Positions 8,011-17,666 of a DNA stretch of 64,000 bases are shown here, piece by piece (the first letter of the stretch is position 1; each line of letters opens with the position of its first letter). The position numbers were made by a program, and so were the translations under genes. This DNA is from Epilithonimonas zeae (lineage in GTDB: Bacteria; Bacteroidota; Bacteroidia; Flavobacteriales; Weeksellaceae): the NCBI RefSeq assembly GCF_900141765.1, contig NZ_FSRK01000001.1, positions 1,736,001 through 1,800,000 on the forward strand. The letters are read 5' to 3'. Below the pieces are notes generated by a model that was given only the letters and a program-made list of their open reading frames with translations, made no database searches and was not told where the DNA came from.

Positions 8011-8742
8011 ATGTCATTACTCACTCCTCTCATCTGGCTTCTGATAATGTTTCCGATTTTCATTATCGCTTTTTTCAACTCTAAAAAAGGAAATTTGAAA
8101 TTCCTTTTGTTATTCATAGTTCTCTTTTTAGCAGACAATTATATTCAGATTTTAACCAAACAATATTTACCAGATTTTGGGCTCAAATTCTCTTGGTTAG
8201 GAAAATTATTGAGCTTGGCAATTTCATTATCAGCAATTTATTTTGTTAATAAGAACGACAGAAAAGAAATTGGTTTCACAACTTCTACTAACTCGAAAAA
8301 ACAAATCAAATTCGGAGTTTTGGTTTTTCTTGGATTTTTGACATTTGATTTCATATTCAAGTTCGTTCTATTTCCAAAAGGTGGAGAATTTGATTTAGAG
8401 ACATTTGCTTTCCAGGCAACAATGCCAGGTTTGACAGAAGAAATACTTTTCCGCGGAATCTACCTTTGGATTTTTGACAAGGTCTTTTTACCGAATTGGA
8501 ATTACAAAGGAATCACGTTTGGTTGGTCATTTGTGATTGTGACACTACTTTTCGGAGTTGCTCACGGCGCTGTTTTGACTTCGGATTATCAATTCAAATT
8601 TGACATTATTACAATCGTTTATCTGACTTTGATATCTTCTTTAAGTTTGGGAATTTTAAGGAAGTTCTCCGGAAACCTTATCTATTCTATTGTTGGTCAT
8701 AATGTCATCAATGTGATGAATGCCATTATCAGAATTCTTTAA
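8011..8742 (+). CDS. CPBP-family intramembrane metalloprotease
   Basis: Integral membrane protein of 243 residues with about seven or eight hydrophobic helices. The CPBP (Abi/CAAX) protease motifs are present: EEILFRG near residue 145 (the paired glutamates and arginine of motif 1), FGVAHGA (motif 2 with His) near residue 185, and HNVINVMNA (motif 3, His and Asn) at the end. Members cleave substrates within the membrane, and in bacteria they are linked to bacteriocin self-protection or anti-sigma factor cleavage. The substrate here is unknown. The ATG was chosen over an upstream TTG, as it follows a consensus promoter at normal distance. Likely cotranscribed with the DUF5694 gene 19 bases downstream. 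Confidence 0.85.
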   Translation: MSLLTPLIWLLIMFPIFIIAFFNSKKGNLKFLLLFIVLFLADNYIQILTKQYLPDFGLKFSWLGKLLSLAISLSAIYFVNKNDRKEIGFTTSTNSKKQIKFGVLVFLGFLTFDFIFKFVLFPKGGEFDLETFAFQATMPGLTEEILFRGIYLWIFDKVFLPNWNYKGITFGWSFVIVTLLFGVAHGAVLTSDYQFKFDIITIVYLTLISSLSLGILRKFSGNLIYSIVGHNVINVMNAIIRIL

Positions 8743-8761
8743 TTTTTTAATATAAATAATT

Positions 8762-9604
8762 ATGTTTATCAAATCTAAAAAAGTTTTATTACTTATTGTT
8801 TTATTAGTTTTCAACTTTAGTTTTTCTCAGGAAAAAATCAACGTTCTGTTATTAGGAACTTATCACTTCAATAATCCAGGAAATGATGCTATTAAAGGTA
8901 TGGAAAGAAATATTCTAACGCCTGACAATCAAAAAGGCTTGGATGAAATTACCAATTCAATTATTTCTAAATTTAAACCAGACCAGATTTTTGTAGAAAG
9001 CAATTTTAATGAAAAAGAAGACTTAAATAATCAATATCAATTGTATCTTAAAAATCAGTACAGTCGATTTACTGACACCATAAAAAAGCCAAGAATGAAG
9101 CGGTTTTACACAGAAGGGGAAACTTTTCAGCTGGCTTTCAGATTAGCTAAAAGAGCAAACATTGGACAGATTTATCCAATTGATAGTCTTATCGAAATGA
9201 GATTTGATATTCTTCAAAAAGAATTGAATTCTAATCCTGTAACGAAAAGTATTTTAGAAAAAAAGGCCGTTAAAATGACTCAATCGGGCGACAAATGTAT
9301 GTCCAAAGATTTATTAAAAGATGTCTTTATTTGTTTGAACCAAAAAGCCCAGCTAGCTGAGAATAAAGGTTTTTATATTTCTATCGCTAACAAAGTCAAT
9401 CCTGATGGTAAATATTTTGGTTCAAATCTCGTTGCGGATTTTTATAAAAGAAATCTAATTATGTATTCTAATATTCAAAATCAGATAGAGCCAAAAACAA
9501 AGAATATTTTTATTTTGGTTGGGACTGGTCACGCCGCAATTTTCAGAGAGTTTTTTGAAAATGATGAGAATTTTAATCTGATTGAAGTTGATGAAGTTTT
9601 GTAG
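8762..9604 (+). CDS. DUF5694 secreted protein
   Basis: A 280-residue protein with a signal peptide (KKVLLLIVLLVFNFSFSQ) that should act in the periplasm or at the cell surface. The mature part matches DUF5694: INVLLLGTYHFNNPGNDAIK at the N-terminus, a conserved Glu in QIFVESNF, and a closing FILVGTGHAAIFREFF near residue 255. The G-x-x-H motifs at the two ends resemble the layout of the TraB/TIKI and ChaN-like superfamily, which supports a metal- or heme-dependent hydrolase, but this link is inferred from motif layout only. It follows the CPBP protease in the same orientation. Confidence 0.72.
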   Translation: MFIKSKKVLLLIVLLVFNFSFSQEKINVLLLGTYHFNNPGNDAIKGMERNILTPDNQKGLDEITNSIISKFKPDQIFVESNFNEKEDLNNQYQLYLKNQYSRFTDTIKKPRMKRFYTEGETFQLAFRLAKRANIGQIYPIDSLIEMRFDILQKELNSNPVTKSILEKKAVKMTQSGDKCMSKDLLKDVFICLNQKAQLAENKGFYISIANKVNPDGKYFGSNLVADFYKRNLIMYSNIQNQIEPKTKNIFILVGTGHAAIFREFFENDENFNLIEVDEVL

Positions 9605-9643
9605 AAAACTTCAATCTCATCATTAATTCTAATCTCAAAAGCT

Positions 9644-9651
9644 TATTTTTG
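9644..9651 (+). promoter_or_regulatory. -7 box for the sensor kinase gene
   Basis: TATTTTTG matches TAnnTTTG. Because it ends two bases before the ATG at 9654, a transcript from it would favour the in-frame ATG at 9675 as the true start. Confidence 0.4.
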
Positions 9652-9653
9652 AA

Positions 9654-10835
9654 ATGCCTTTTTACATTAGCAAAATGCAGACAGAACCGACGATAGCAGA
9701 ACTTCAACCCAGTCAAAATATCTTAATAGAATTCGAAAAATTCTATAACAAAAGCCCGAAAATAATTTTCCATTTTTTGATGTGGTTTGTATTTTCAGTT
9801 TTATTATTTCTCAATTATTATATCGAACTCAAACTAACTGTTTTTGAAGGTTTAATTTTAACATTAAGAAATGCGGTCAACAATATGGTGGTTTTCTATA
9901 TTTTCTTCTACTTATTAGTTCCGAAAATATTCTTGTTAAAGAGAAAAACATCCATTATATTATTGATTCTGAGCATTCCGGTTTTGGTTTATATCTGGAT
10001 GATTGTCAATCATTTTATGTATGTGATTTATTATCATTTAGGCTACGAAATCAACGTTCCGGTTTATAAAGACATCATTAAAAAAAATGGCTCCATAAGC
10101 TTGATGGAAGCAATTCCTCTCAAGGCTGTTATTGGAAATGCAGTTCTTGTGATTTTTACAATGTTGCCTTTTTTCTTCATTAAGATTTTGTTTGAAATCA
10201 TCAAAATATATAACAGAACCACAGAATTACAACAACAAAAACTGGAAGTCGAAATCCAGAATATCAATATTGAAAAAGACTTTTTAAAATCGCAACTCAA
10301 TCCACATTTTCTCTTCAATACACTGAATAATCTTTATGGTTTGAGTGTCAAAAAAGATGATTCTGCGCCGGAAGTTATCCTAAATCTTTCCGATATAATG
10401 AGTTACACGCTCTACGAATCCAATTCCGAGAAAGTGCCTCTGGAAAAGGAAATAGACTTTATCAAAAATTATTTTGAACTTGAAAAAATGCGTTATCCGA
10501 AAGACAAAAATATTCAATTGGAAATCTTTGGAGAAGATGAAATTTCAGGACTTTATATTGCGCCACTTCTGACATTTACGTTTATTGAAAATGCTTTTAA
10601 ATATGGGTTGAAAAGCCAAAATCCTTTCATCAAACAAGAAGTTATTATGAATGACAATCAGTTCTTATTCATTGTTGAAAATGATAAAGAAAGGATAAGT
10701 GAGAGAAATAAATTCGGAGGAATTGGAATCGAGAATATCAAAAAAAGGTTACAATTGTTATATCCAAATCAACATCAATTGGAAATTAATAACCTTGAAA
10801 ATAGCTTCAGAATCGAACTAAAAATCAATCTATAA
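9654..10835 (+). CDS. sensor histidine kinase, LytS/YehU type
   Basis: Membrane sensor of a two-component system. It has four hydrophobic segments (roughly residues 40-58, 66-88, 100-128 and 160-188) without a large extracytoplasmic domain. A short coiled coil follows (TTELQQQKLEVEIQNINIEKDFLKSQ), then the His_kinase box LNPHFLFNTLNNLYGLSV with phosphoacceptor His218, and a C-terminal ATPase domain with the N-box FIENAFKYGLK and the G-box GGIGIENIKKRLQLLY. Its response regulator starts two bases after the stop. The in-frame ATG at 9675 is an alternative start. The signal it senses is unknown. Confidence 0.88.
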   Translation: MPFYISKMQTEPTIAELQPSQNILIEFEKFYNKSPKIIFHFLMWFVFSVLLFLNYYIELKLTVFEGLILTLRNAVNNMVVFYIFFYLLVPKIFLLKRKTSIILLILSIPVLVYIWMIVNHFMYVIYYHLGYEINVPVYKDIIKKNGSISLMEAIPLKAVIGNAVLVIFTMLPFFFIKILFEIIKIYNRTTELQQQKLEVEIQNINIEKDFLKSQLNPHFLFNTLNNLYGLSVKKDDSAPEVILNLSDIMSYTLYESNSEKVPLEKEIDFIKNYFELEKMRYPKDKNIQLEIFGEDEISGLYIAPLLTFTFIENAFKYGLKSQNPFIKQEVIMNDNQFLFIVENDKERISERNKFGGIGIENIKKRLQLLYPNQHQLEINNLENSFRIELKINL

Positions 10836-10837
10836 CA

Positions 10838-11545
10838 ATGGAAAAACTAAAATGTCTGGTTTTGGACGACGAACCAATCGGAAGAGAAATCATTGAGAAT
10901 TTTATCAAAGAAATTCCTTTTCTGAAACTGGTTTCTTCTTTTGGCGACCCTTTGGAAGCGATGACTTTTCTTCAAAACAACAAGATTGATTTGATTTTCA
11001 GTGATATTCAGATGCCGAAAATCAACGGATTGGAATTGGTTCGAGCTTTGGAAAATCCGCCGGTTATTATTTTCATAACGGCTCACAGAGATTTTGCTTT
11101 GGACGGATTCGAAACCGGAGCAACAGATTATCTGGTAAAACCTGTTCGTTTTGATAGATTCTTGAAAGCGGTCAACAAAGCCAAAGATTACATCGAACTG
11201 AAGCAAAAATCAACGGTTCATCAAGTCAATTCTGACCGAATTTTCATCAAGTCTGATGGAAAACTCACGAAGATTCTTTTGGAAGAAATCCTCTACGTAG
11301 AAGCACAAGGCGATTATCTGAAAATCGTGATTAATAATGAAACTTACACCACTCTAGCCACTTTGAAATCTATGGATGAAGTTCTCACTTTACCAAAGTT
11401 TTTCCGAGTTCAACGTTCATTTATCATCAATCTGGAAGCCATCCGAAGTCTGAATGGAAATATAGTGGAACTAATAAATGGAAAAAGTATTTCGATTGCG
11501 CTGAATAAGAAGGAGGAATTGTTTCAGTTGTTGGGAATCAGGTGA
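10838..11545 (+). CDS. LytTR-family response regulator
   Basis: Partner of the preceding kinase, separated from it by two bases. The receiver domain (residues 1-120) has the acidic pair DDEP at 10-12, phosphoacceptor Asp56 in FSDIQMP, Thr in FITAHRD and Lys in TDYLVKPV. The C-terminal 100 residues are a LytTR DNA-binding domain (IFIKSDGKLTKILLEEILYVEAQGDYLKI and FFRVQRSFIINLEAI). Such pairs in Bacteroidota often control membrane or efflux functions, but no target site is recognisable here. Confidence 0.92.
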   Translation: MEKLKCLVLDDEPIGREIIENFIKEIPFLKLVSSFGDPLEAMTFLQNNKIDLIFSDIQMPKINGLELVRALENPPVIIFITAHRDFALDGFETGATDYLVKPVRFDRFLKAVNKAKDYIELKQKSTVHQVNSDRIFIKSDGKLTKILLEEILYVEAQGDYLKIVINNETYTTLATLKSMDEVLTLPKFFRVQRSFIINLEAIRSLNGNIVELINGKSISIALNKKEELFQLLGIR

Positions 11546-11566
11546 TTTTTTGGTAAGTTTACTTAG

Positions 11567-11947
11567 ATGAAAATAAAATATAACGAAGGTTTAGAATTAA
11601 GAAAACAAGATAAAATAATTATCTTAATTTTTTTTCTATTCATTTTTGGATTGATTGGAATTCTTGGCGCTTTCGGATATTTTGATAATGCAAAGAGAGA
11701 ACAAGTTTTAAAAGAAGAATATTCTGGAAAAGTAATTGATTTATTTCACGATAAAAATGACCACAGTAGTTATAAAGCAAAACTAACTAATGGAAAAATT
11801 ATTTATGTGTATTTTCCTTTAGAAAAGAAATTTGCAACACTTAATTTAAATGATAGTATAATCAAACAAAAGAATTCTGTTTACATTTTAGTTTTCAAAA
11901 ATGGAAAGTTTGAAAGGATAATCAACACTTTAACTTCTAAAGATTAG
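11567..11947 (+). CDS. hypothetical single-pass membrane protein
   Basis: The 126-residue product has one hydrophobic helix (IIILIFFLFIFGLIGILGAFGYF, about residues 17-40) after a short basic cytoplasmic end, then a soluble domain of about 85 residues predicted to be a small beta barrel (EYSGKVIDLFHDKNDHSSYK, KLTNGKIIYVYFP). Similar anchored mini-domains are common in flavobacteria, but I cannot name a family. It follows the response regulator by 21 bases and could be on the same transcript. Confidence 0.6.
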   Translation: MKIKYNEGLELRKQDKIIILIFFLFIFGLIGILGAFGYFDNAKREQVLKEEYSGKVIDLFHDKNDHSSYKAKLTNGKIIYVYFPLEKKFATLNLNDSIIKQKNSVYILVFKNGKFERIINTLTSKD

Positions 11948-11962
11948 AAAATAAAAATAACC

Positions 11963-12796
11963 CTACTCAAAAATAATCGTCTTATTCCCATCAATAAAAA
12001 CCTTATCATCAAAGACCAATTTCAAGGCATTTGCTAGAACAATTCGTTCCACATCTTTTCCTATTTTCGCAAGGTCTTTTGCCGTTTTGGAATGACTGAC
12101 TTTGATGATGTCCTGATAAATAATCGGACCTTCATCCAAATCATTCGTCACGAAATGAGCTGTTGCGCCGATAATTTTCACACCTCTTTTGAAAGCCTGT
12201 TTGTAAGGATTCGCACCAATAAATGCTGGTAAAAATGAATGATGGATATTGATAATTTTCCCTTCCAAATCATGAATAAAATTGGGCGACAGAATCCGCA
12301 TAAACTTCGCCAAAACCAAATAATCGAATTGATAATTTTTCAAAGTTTCTTTAATTTGGTTTTCGTGTTCTTCTCTAGTGATATTTTCCGCCGGAATATA
12401 AATAAACGGAACATCAAATTTCTCCGTCAATTCTCGTAAAGTTTCATAGTTTCCAACAACAGCCAAAATATTGAAATTCAAATCTTTGAACTGGTTTCTA
12501 ATCAACAAATCTGCGAGACAATGGTGTTCCTTGGTAACGAGAATCACGACATCTTTTTTCCGTCCATCCACACAATCCACTTTAGAATTTGGTGGCAACA
12601 TTACTAAAACTTCTTTGGCAATCTGTTCTCTGTCACAATCGCCTTCGAAAGTTGTTCGCATAAAAAAACGTCCGTTATCTTCATCAACAAATTCATCATT
12701 TTTCGTGATGTTGAAATCGTTTTTGAAAAGCAGTTCGGAGATTTTATAGACCAAACCTTTTTCATCGGTACAATTGATTCTTAGAATAGTTTCCAT
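11963..12796 (-). CDS. purU: formyltetrahydrofolate deformylase
   Basis: Hydrolyses 10-formyl-tetrahydrofolate to formate and tetrahydrofolate, balancing one-carbon units and feeding formate to purine synthesis. The 277-residue protein has the expected ACT domain (residues 1-80, ILRINCTDEKGLVYKISELL) and a formyltransferase-like catalytic domain with LAKFMRILSP, the catalytic NIHHSFLPAFIGANPY segment near residue 195, and the Asp of DLDEGPIIYQ. Full length, standard start. It lies 19 bases upstream of the GHL10 gene's stop on the same strand and so follows it in transcription order. Confidence 0.93.
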   Translation of the reverse strand: METILRINCTDEKGLVYKISELLFKNDFNITKNDEFVDEDNGRFFMRTTFEGDCDREQIAKEVLVMLPPNSKVDCVDGRKKDVVILVTKEHHCLADLLIRNQFKDLNFNILAVVGNYETLRELTEKFDVPFIYIPAENITREEHENQIKETLKNYQFDYLVLAKFMRILSPNFIHDLEGKIINIHHSFLPAFIGANPYKQAFKRGVKIIGATAHFVTNDLDEGPIIYQDIIKVSHSKTAKDLAKIGKDVERIVLANALKLVFDDKVFIDGNKTIIFE

Positions 12797-12815
12797 TGGT
12801 GTTTTTGAGTTTTTT

Positions 12816-14390
12816 TTAATTGGTAGAAATAGCTTTGTAAGAACTCAATTTCCCCAATTTATCAGCATACCTAACCACAACATTTGTCAACTTTTTTCCA
12901 TTCGAAAATGAAGAAACTGTTTTGGTATTAATTTGTGGAGAAACAATTTCTGTTTGCCAATTATCACCGTATTTTAAATAGATCACATAAGACAAAGCAT
13001 CGTTATTTTTCGTCCAATTAATCATAACATTACGATCTTGTTTTTTCAAATCTACATTCAGTTCTGATAAAGGTTTTGAAGTCAGCCAAGTTGTTTCGGG
13101 AATCAAAACTTTTTCTTTGTAAGAATTGTTTTTTAATTCCTGCTGCATTTCATAATTTTTACTAATTCCTGCGATGCTGTAATGGACTTCTCCGGCATTA
13201 TTTTTTAGGATTTGTCTGGTAACCTCTATTTCTCGGGCAATTTCTGTCGCTTTATTCGGAGATTTTACAGCAACGGTGTTAAGACCTGGCCAAAGATGTC
13301 GACTTTTCGTATTCTCATCATTCCACCATTGTAAAAGAAGCGGAAAGCTCTGTCCCGGTGAATCTACAGGCCAATACAACTGAGGCGTAAAATAATCTAC
13401 CCAACCTTGGTTCAGCCATAATTTGGCATCCGCATACAATTCATCATACTGAGAAGAACCTTTGATTCCAGCAGGAAAACCAGGTTTCCAAATCCCAAAC
13501 GGACTGATTCCAAATTTCACATCATTTTTTTGAGCTTTGATTTCGTCATAGATTCTTTTTACAAATTTGTTGACATTTCCTCTTCGCCAATCACCTCTGG
13601 AAAGCGTTCCGCCAGATTGTTGATAAACCGACCACGTTTTGAAATCGGGGAAATCCTTTCCGCCGTTATATTCGGCATAAGGATAGAAATAATCATCCAG
13701 ATGAATTCCATCAACATCGTATCTTGAAATGATATCTTTAATCACTTTTGAAGCCTGATCTTGCGTTCTGTCATCAGCGGGATCAAACCAATACATTCCG
13801 TTTTTCAGCTTCAAAATATTGTCAGGTGATTTTCTAACCATCGATTCTGATGAGATTGCACCACCGTTGGAGTGATGTGCTCTAAATGGATTCAGCCAAG
13901 CGTGAAATTCTAAACCACGTTTATGGCATTCTTCAATCCAAAATTCCAAAGGATCATATTCCGGATAAGGTGCTAAGCCAATTTGTCCTGTCAAAAAATG
14001 AGACCAAGGTTCGTGAGGGCTTTTGTACAAAGCATCCGCAGAAGGACGAACTTGTAAAATAACCGCATTGAAATTGAGATCTACCAACATATCCAACATT
14101 TGAATGGCTTCTTGTTTTTGCTGATCTACAGACAGATTATTTCTGGAAGGCCAATTGATATTTGCAACCGATGCAATCCAAACTGCTCGGAATTCCCTTT
14201 TGATTTCCGGTAATTTGATATTATTCAACTGAACCACCGGTTTTGGAGGAAGTTTAATTTCTATTTTTGTAATTGGTTTTTTAACACCAGATTTAGTTGG
14301 TGTTTTTTTAGTCTTTGTTGCACAAGAAACTACAAAGATTGCCAATAAAATGATTTGGAAAAATGATAATCTGAAACGCATAGTTTGCAA
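12816..14390 (-). CDS. GHL10-family (DUF187) glycoside hydrolase lipoprotein, DigH/YddW-like
   Basis: A lipid-anchored cell-envelope enzyme of 524 residues. A signal peptide ends in the lipobox VVSC (SFFQIILLAIFVVSCATK). After a Lys/Pro linker comes the GHL10 domain: FRAVWIASVANINWPSR, FNAVILQVRPSADALYKS, EFHAWLNPFRAHH, and the acidic DGIHLDDYFYPY segment expected to carry catalytic Asp residues. A fibronectin III-like domain (last 85 residues) follows. E. coli DigH in this family cuts denuded peptidoglycan glycan strands, so a role in cell-wall remodelling is likely. The start could be the first ATG or that at 14381, three codons on. Confidence 0.85.
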   Translation of the reverse strand: MQTMRFRLSFFQIILLAIFVVSCATKTKKTPTKSGVKKPITKIEIKLPPKPVVQLNNIKLPEIKREFRAVWIASVANINWPSRNNLSVDQQKQEAIQMLDMLVDLNFNAVILQVRPSADALYKSPHEPWSHFLTGQIGLAPYPEYDPLEFWIEECHKRGLEFHAWLNPFRAHHSNGGAISSESMVRKSPDNILKLKNGMYWFDPADDRTQDQASKVIKDIISRYDVDGIHLDDYFYPYAEYNGGKDFPDFKTWSVYQQSGGTLSRGDWRRGNVNKFVKRIYDEIKAQKNDVKFGISPFGIWKPGFPAGIKGSSQYDELYADAKLWLNQGWVDYFTPQLYWPVDSPGQSFPLLLQWWNDENTKSRHLWPGLNTVAVKSPNKATEIAREIEVTRQILKNNAGEVHYSIAGISKNYEMQQELKNNSYKEKVLIPETTWLTSKPLSELNVDLKKQDRNVMINWTKNNDALSYVIYLKYGDNWQTEIVSPQINTKTVSSFSNGKKLTNVVVRYADKLGKLSSYKAISTN

Positions 14391-14414
14391 AACTAAACGA
14401 TAAAATCAGAATAA

Positions 14415-14444
14415 CAAAAAAAGCATCCAATAATGGATGCTTTT
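14415..14444 (-). terminator. intrinsic terminator of typA
   Basis: An 11-bp perfect stem (AAAAGCATCCA pairing with TGGATGCTTTT) with loop ATAA and a run of T on the minus strand. Confidence 0.85.
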
Positions 14445-14464
14445 GATATAATATTTGGGAAAAA

Positions 14465-16279
14465 TTAAGCTTTAGCTTGTCTTTCCACTCTTTTTCTGTC
14501 TTCTTCAGAAAGAAGCTTCTTTCTCATACGGATGAAGTTAGGCGTAACCTCGATTGCTTCATCAGCTTGAATATATTCCATACATTCTTCCAATGAAAAC
14601 AAGATTTTTGGAGCAACTCCGGTATCTTTATCTTTTCCGGAAGCACGCATATTGTTTAGCTGTTTAGCTTCAACGATATTTACAACCAAATCTCCTGGCT
14701 TGTTTTGCTCACCGATAACCATACCAGCATAGATTTCCTCACCCGGGTCAACAAAGAACTTACCTCTGTCTTGTAATTTAGCAATAGAATATTCAGTTGC
14801 AGGACCTTGAGTTTTGCTGATTAATACACCATTATTTCTTCCAGGAATAGCTCCTTTGAAAGGCTTATATTCTGTGAAACGGTGTGCCATAATAGCTTCA
14901 CCAGCAGTAGCAGTCAACATTTGAGAACGTAATCCGATGAGACCTCTTGAAGGAATCTCGAATTCCATATGCTGCATTTCACCTTTAGTTTCCATGATGT
15001 GAAGATCTCCTTTTCTTTGAGTTGCCAAATCGATAACTCTAGAAGCGAATTCTTCCGGAACATCAACAACCAAAGATTCGTAAGGCTCTAATTTTTCACC
15101 ATTCTCACCTTCTTTCAAAATAACTTGTGGCTGACCAATTGTCATTTCGTAACCTTCCCTTCTCATCGTTTCAATCAAAACTGACAAGTGAAGAATACCT
15201 CTACCAAAAACCAGGAAAGTATTAGCATCATCAGTTTGTTGAACTCTCAATGCCAAGTTTTTCTCTAATTCCTTAGTTAGTCTTTCTTTCAGGTGGTTAG
15301 AAGTTACATATTTACCATCTTTACCAAAGAAAGGCGAGTTGTTGATAGAGAACGTCATATTCAACGTTGGCTCATCAATTGCAGTTCTTGGCAATGGTTC
15401 TGGATTTTCTAAATCTACGAAAGAATCTCCAATCTGGAAAGCATCAAAACCTACTACAGCACAGATATCTCCAGCTTTAACTTCAGTTACTTTTTTCTTT
15501 CCAAGACCTTCGAAAACGTAAAGTTCTTTTACTTTTCCTTTCACAATTTTTCCGTCAGCTTGTGCCAGACCAATCCATTGAGATTCTTTGATTTCGCCCC
15601 TGATTACTTTTCCGATTGCAATTCTTCCTAAGAAAGATGAGAAATCCAAAGAAACAATTTGCATTTGCAAAGAACCTTCAGATACTTTAGGTTCCGGAAC
15701 ATATTGTAAAATCCCGTCTAGTAATGGGAAAATATTGTCCGTTTGTTCCAATGAAGTGTTGAACCAGCCTTGTTTAGATGAACCATAGAATGTTGGGAAA
15801 TCCAACTGCTCTTCAGTTGCATCCAGGTTGAAGAATAAGTCAAAAACCTGGTCGTGAACTTCGTCCGGACGACAGTTTGGTTTGTCCACTTTGTTGATAA
15901 CCACCAAAGGTCTAAGACCAAGTTCCAAAGCTTTTTGAAGTACGAATCTCGTTTGTGGCATTGGTCCTTCGAACGCATCTACCAACAAGATCACACCATC
16001 TGCCATTTTCAAAACTCTTTCTACCTCACCACCAAAATCGGCGTGACCAGGTGTATCGATTACATTGATTTTTACGTCTTTGTAATTAACTGAGATGTTT
16101 TTTGAAAGAATCGTAATTCCTCTTTCTCTTTCCAAATCGTTGTTATCCATAATCAACTCACCACTCTCCTGATTCTCTCTGAAGATGTTAGTTGCGTGAA
16201 TAATCTTATCAACCAAAGTCGTTTTTCCGTGGTCAACGTGTGCGATAATCGCTATATTTCTAATGTTTTGCATATCCAT
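14465..16279 (-). CDS. typA: ribosome-associated translational GTPase TypA/BipA
   Basis: Translation-factor GTPase needed for 50S subunit assembly and growth under stress such as cold. At 604 residues it has the normal length. The G domain shows G1 IIAHVDHGKTTLVDKI, switch region RERGITILSKN, G3 DTPGHADFGGEVERVL and G4 VVINKVDKPN. Domain II, the EF-G III/V-like domains and the TypA-specific C-terminal domain follow (ATEYSIAKLQDRGKFFVDPGEEIYAGMVIGE). Two in-frame ATGs open the gene (M-D-M). A -7 box lies just upstream. Monocistronic. Confidence 0.96.
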   Translation of the reverse strand: MDMQNIRNIAIIAHVDHGKTTLVDKIIHATNIFRENQESGELIMDNNDLERERGITILSKNISVNYKDVKINVIDTPGHADFGGEVERVLKMADGVILLVDAFEGPMPQTRFVLQKALELGLRPLVVINKVDKPNCRPDEVHDQVFDLFFNLDATEEQLDFPTFYGSSKQGWFNTSLEQTDNIFPLLDGILQYVPEPKVSEGSLQMQIVSLDFSSFLGRIAIGKVIRGEIKESQWIGLAQADGKIVKGKVKELYVFEGLGKKKVTEVKAGDICAVVGFDAFQIGDSFVDLENPEPLPRTAIDEPTLNMTFSINNSPFFGKDGKYVTSNHLKERLTKELEKNLALRVQQTDDANTFLVFGRGILHLSVLIETMRREGYEMTIGQPQVILKEGENGEKLEPYESLVVDVPEEFASRVIDLATQRKGDLHIMETKGEMQHMEFEIPSRGLIGLRSQMLTATAGEAIMAHRFTEYKPFKGAIPGRNNGVLISKTQGPATEYSIAKLQDRGKFFVDPGEEIYAGMVIGEQNKPGDLVVNIVEAKQLNNMRASGKDKDTGVAPKILFSLEECMEYIQADEAIEVTPNFIRMRKKLLSEEDRKRVERQAKA

Positions 16280-16291
16280 TTTTTACGCGTG

Positions 16292-16299
16292 CAAATGTA
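16292..16299 (-). promoter_or_regulatory. -7 box of typA
   Basis: TACATTTG on the minus strand matches TAnnTTTG and lies 12 bases before the typA ATG. Confidence 0.5.
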
Positions 16300-16397
16300 G
16301 TGAATTTTTATGGGATGATGAACTCTGATTCAATTATTTTTAAAAATAAGGCTAAATAATTAACATCTAATTAAAGCTTTGTTAATCAGTAGATTAA

Positions 16398-17582
16398 TTA
16401 AAAGCTTTTCAGAATTTCTTTTCCATCAACGGATTGCGTAAAAATCAGGTATTGATTTCCGCCGTCATTCAACTTGTATTTTTTCTTGATTTCTTCTGGT
16501 TTCAGAGGATAATTTTTGGAAACAATATTATACTTCTCCCCTTTTTTCAAATCTTTAGCTTCTATTTTTTCAATTTGCAAAACACGTCCTGGGAAATTTT
16601 CGATTTTATTTTCTGAAGTATAGAAATGTGTATTCGGATGAAGTTTTTTCAATCCGAATTTATCTGAAATAATGTTAAACGCACCGGCTTTCAGAATTGA
16701 ATTATTTGGAATATAAAGGAAATTCAAACTTTCTGAGAATTCTGATTCCGCAGATTTTTCGTCATTGAAATTGAAAGAAAATACGGGTTCATCAGATTCA
16801 AGATTAATACAAGTTATTTTTGTGTCTTGAATTTTGGCTCCTGAATCTTGTTTTTCAATAATTAATAAAAGTTCTTTCACTTCATTTCTAACCGCAATAA
16901 TTTGAATTTCTGTAATGCTTTTCAATTCTGAAATTAAATATGAAATATCAATTAAAGGCGATAATTTGACAATAATTTTATCAGAAATTGAATTTAATTT
17001 CTCCTCAATTTTTAATAGATTAGGCGATAAATCTTCGAGCAAAAATTTCTTTTTATTTTGCTGGTCGCGTCTTGCTGGGTCGAGATAAATAACATCAAAC
17101 TTATTAAAATTGTCAATCTGAGGTTCTCGAAGACCATCTAAAAACCCTTCCAGATTTTCATTAACAAATTTGGCTTTCCGATTTAATATTTTCCAATTAT
17201 TCTCAACAATTGAAATCAGTTCGAAATTTTGTTCAATTAATGTTATTTCATCAAAATTTTGAGACAAAAAATAAGCGTCAATTCCAAATCCACAAGTCAA
17301 GTCGAGGAATGTTTTTCCTTTTAAGTTTTGAGCCTTATATTCTGCTGTAGATTGGGATGAGGCTTGTTCCAGATTGAGATTTGGTGGGAAAATAATTCCT
17401 TCCTTTAATAAAAACGGAAACTTCTTTTCTGCTGTTTTCTTTCCTTTGATTTGTTGAACAATTTCCTGCATCGAAACATCAGAAAATGGTGATTTTTTCA
17501 ATAATAATTTATTTAAATCAGAATTGAGATTTTGTTTGATATAGTTTTGAATATCAGAAGAAATTATTTTAGAAAAATTCAT
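16398..17582 (-). CDS. class I SAM-dependent methyltransferase with THUMP-like C-terminal domain
   Basis: A 394-residue putative RNA or protein methyltransferase. The SAM fold begins near residue 90 with FLDLTCGFGIDAYFLSQNF and acidic LIEQN. The motif VIYLDPARRDQQNKK near residue 165 replaces the usual catalytic NPPY with DPARR, which is diagnostic of the THUMP-like methyltransferase family common in Bacteroidota. The last 80 residues fit the THUMP-like domain (GRVLQIEKIEAKDLKKGEKYNIVSKNYPLKPEEIKKK). The substrate is not known to me. Single gene, no partner nearby. Confidence 0.82.
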   Translation of the reverse strand: MNFSKIISSDIQNYIKQNLNSDLNKLLLKKSPFSDVSMQEIVQQIKGKKTAEKKFPFLLKEGIIFPPNLNLEQASSQSTAEYKAQNLKGKTFLDLTCGFGIDAYFLSQNFDEITLIEQNFELISIVENNWKILNRKAKFVNENLEGFLDGLREPQIDNFNKFDVIYLDPARRDQQNKKKFLLEDLSPNLLKIEEKLNSISDKIIVKLSPLIDISYLISELKSITEIQIIAVRNEVKELLLIIEKQDSGAKIQDTKITCINLESDEPVFSFNFNDEKSAESEFSESLNFLYIPNNSILKAGAFNIISDKFGLKKLHPNTHFYTSENKIENFPGRVLQIEKIEAKDLKKGEKYNIVSKNYPLKPEEIKKKYKLNDGGNQYLIFTQSVDGKEILKSF

Positions 17583-17666
17583 TAATTTTTATCAGAAATC
17601 TATCGTTAGAATTTAAAATTTTGATACCAATATTTACAAAGATAATTGATTAAAAATAATTTCTAT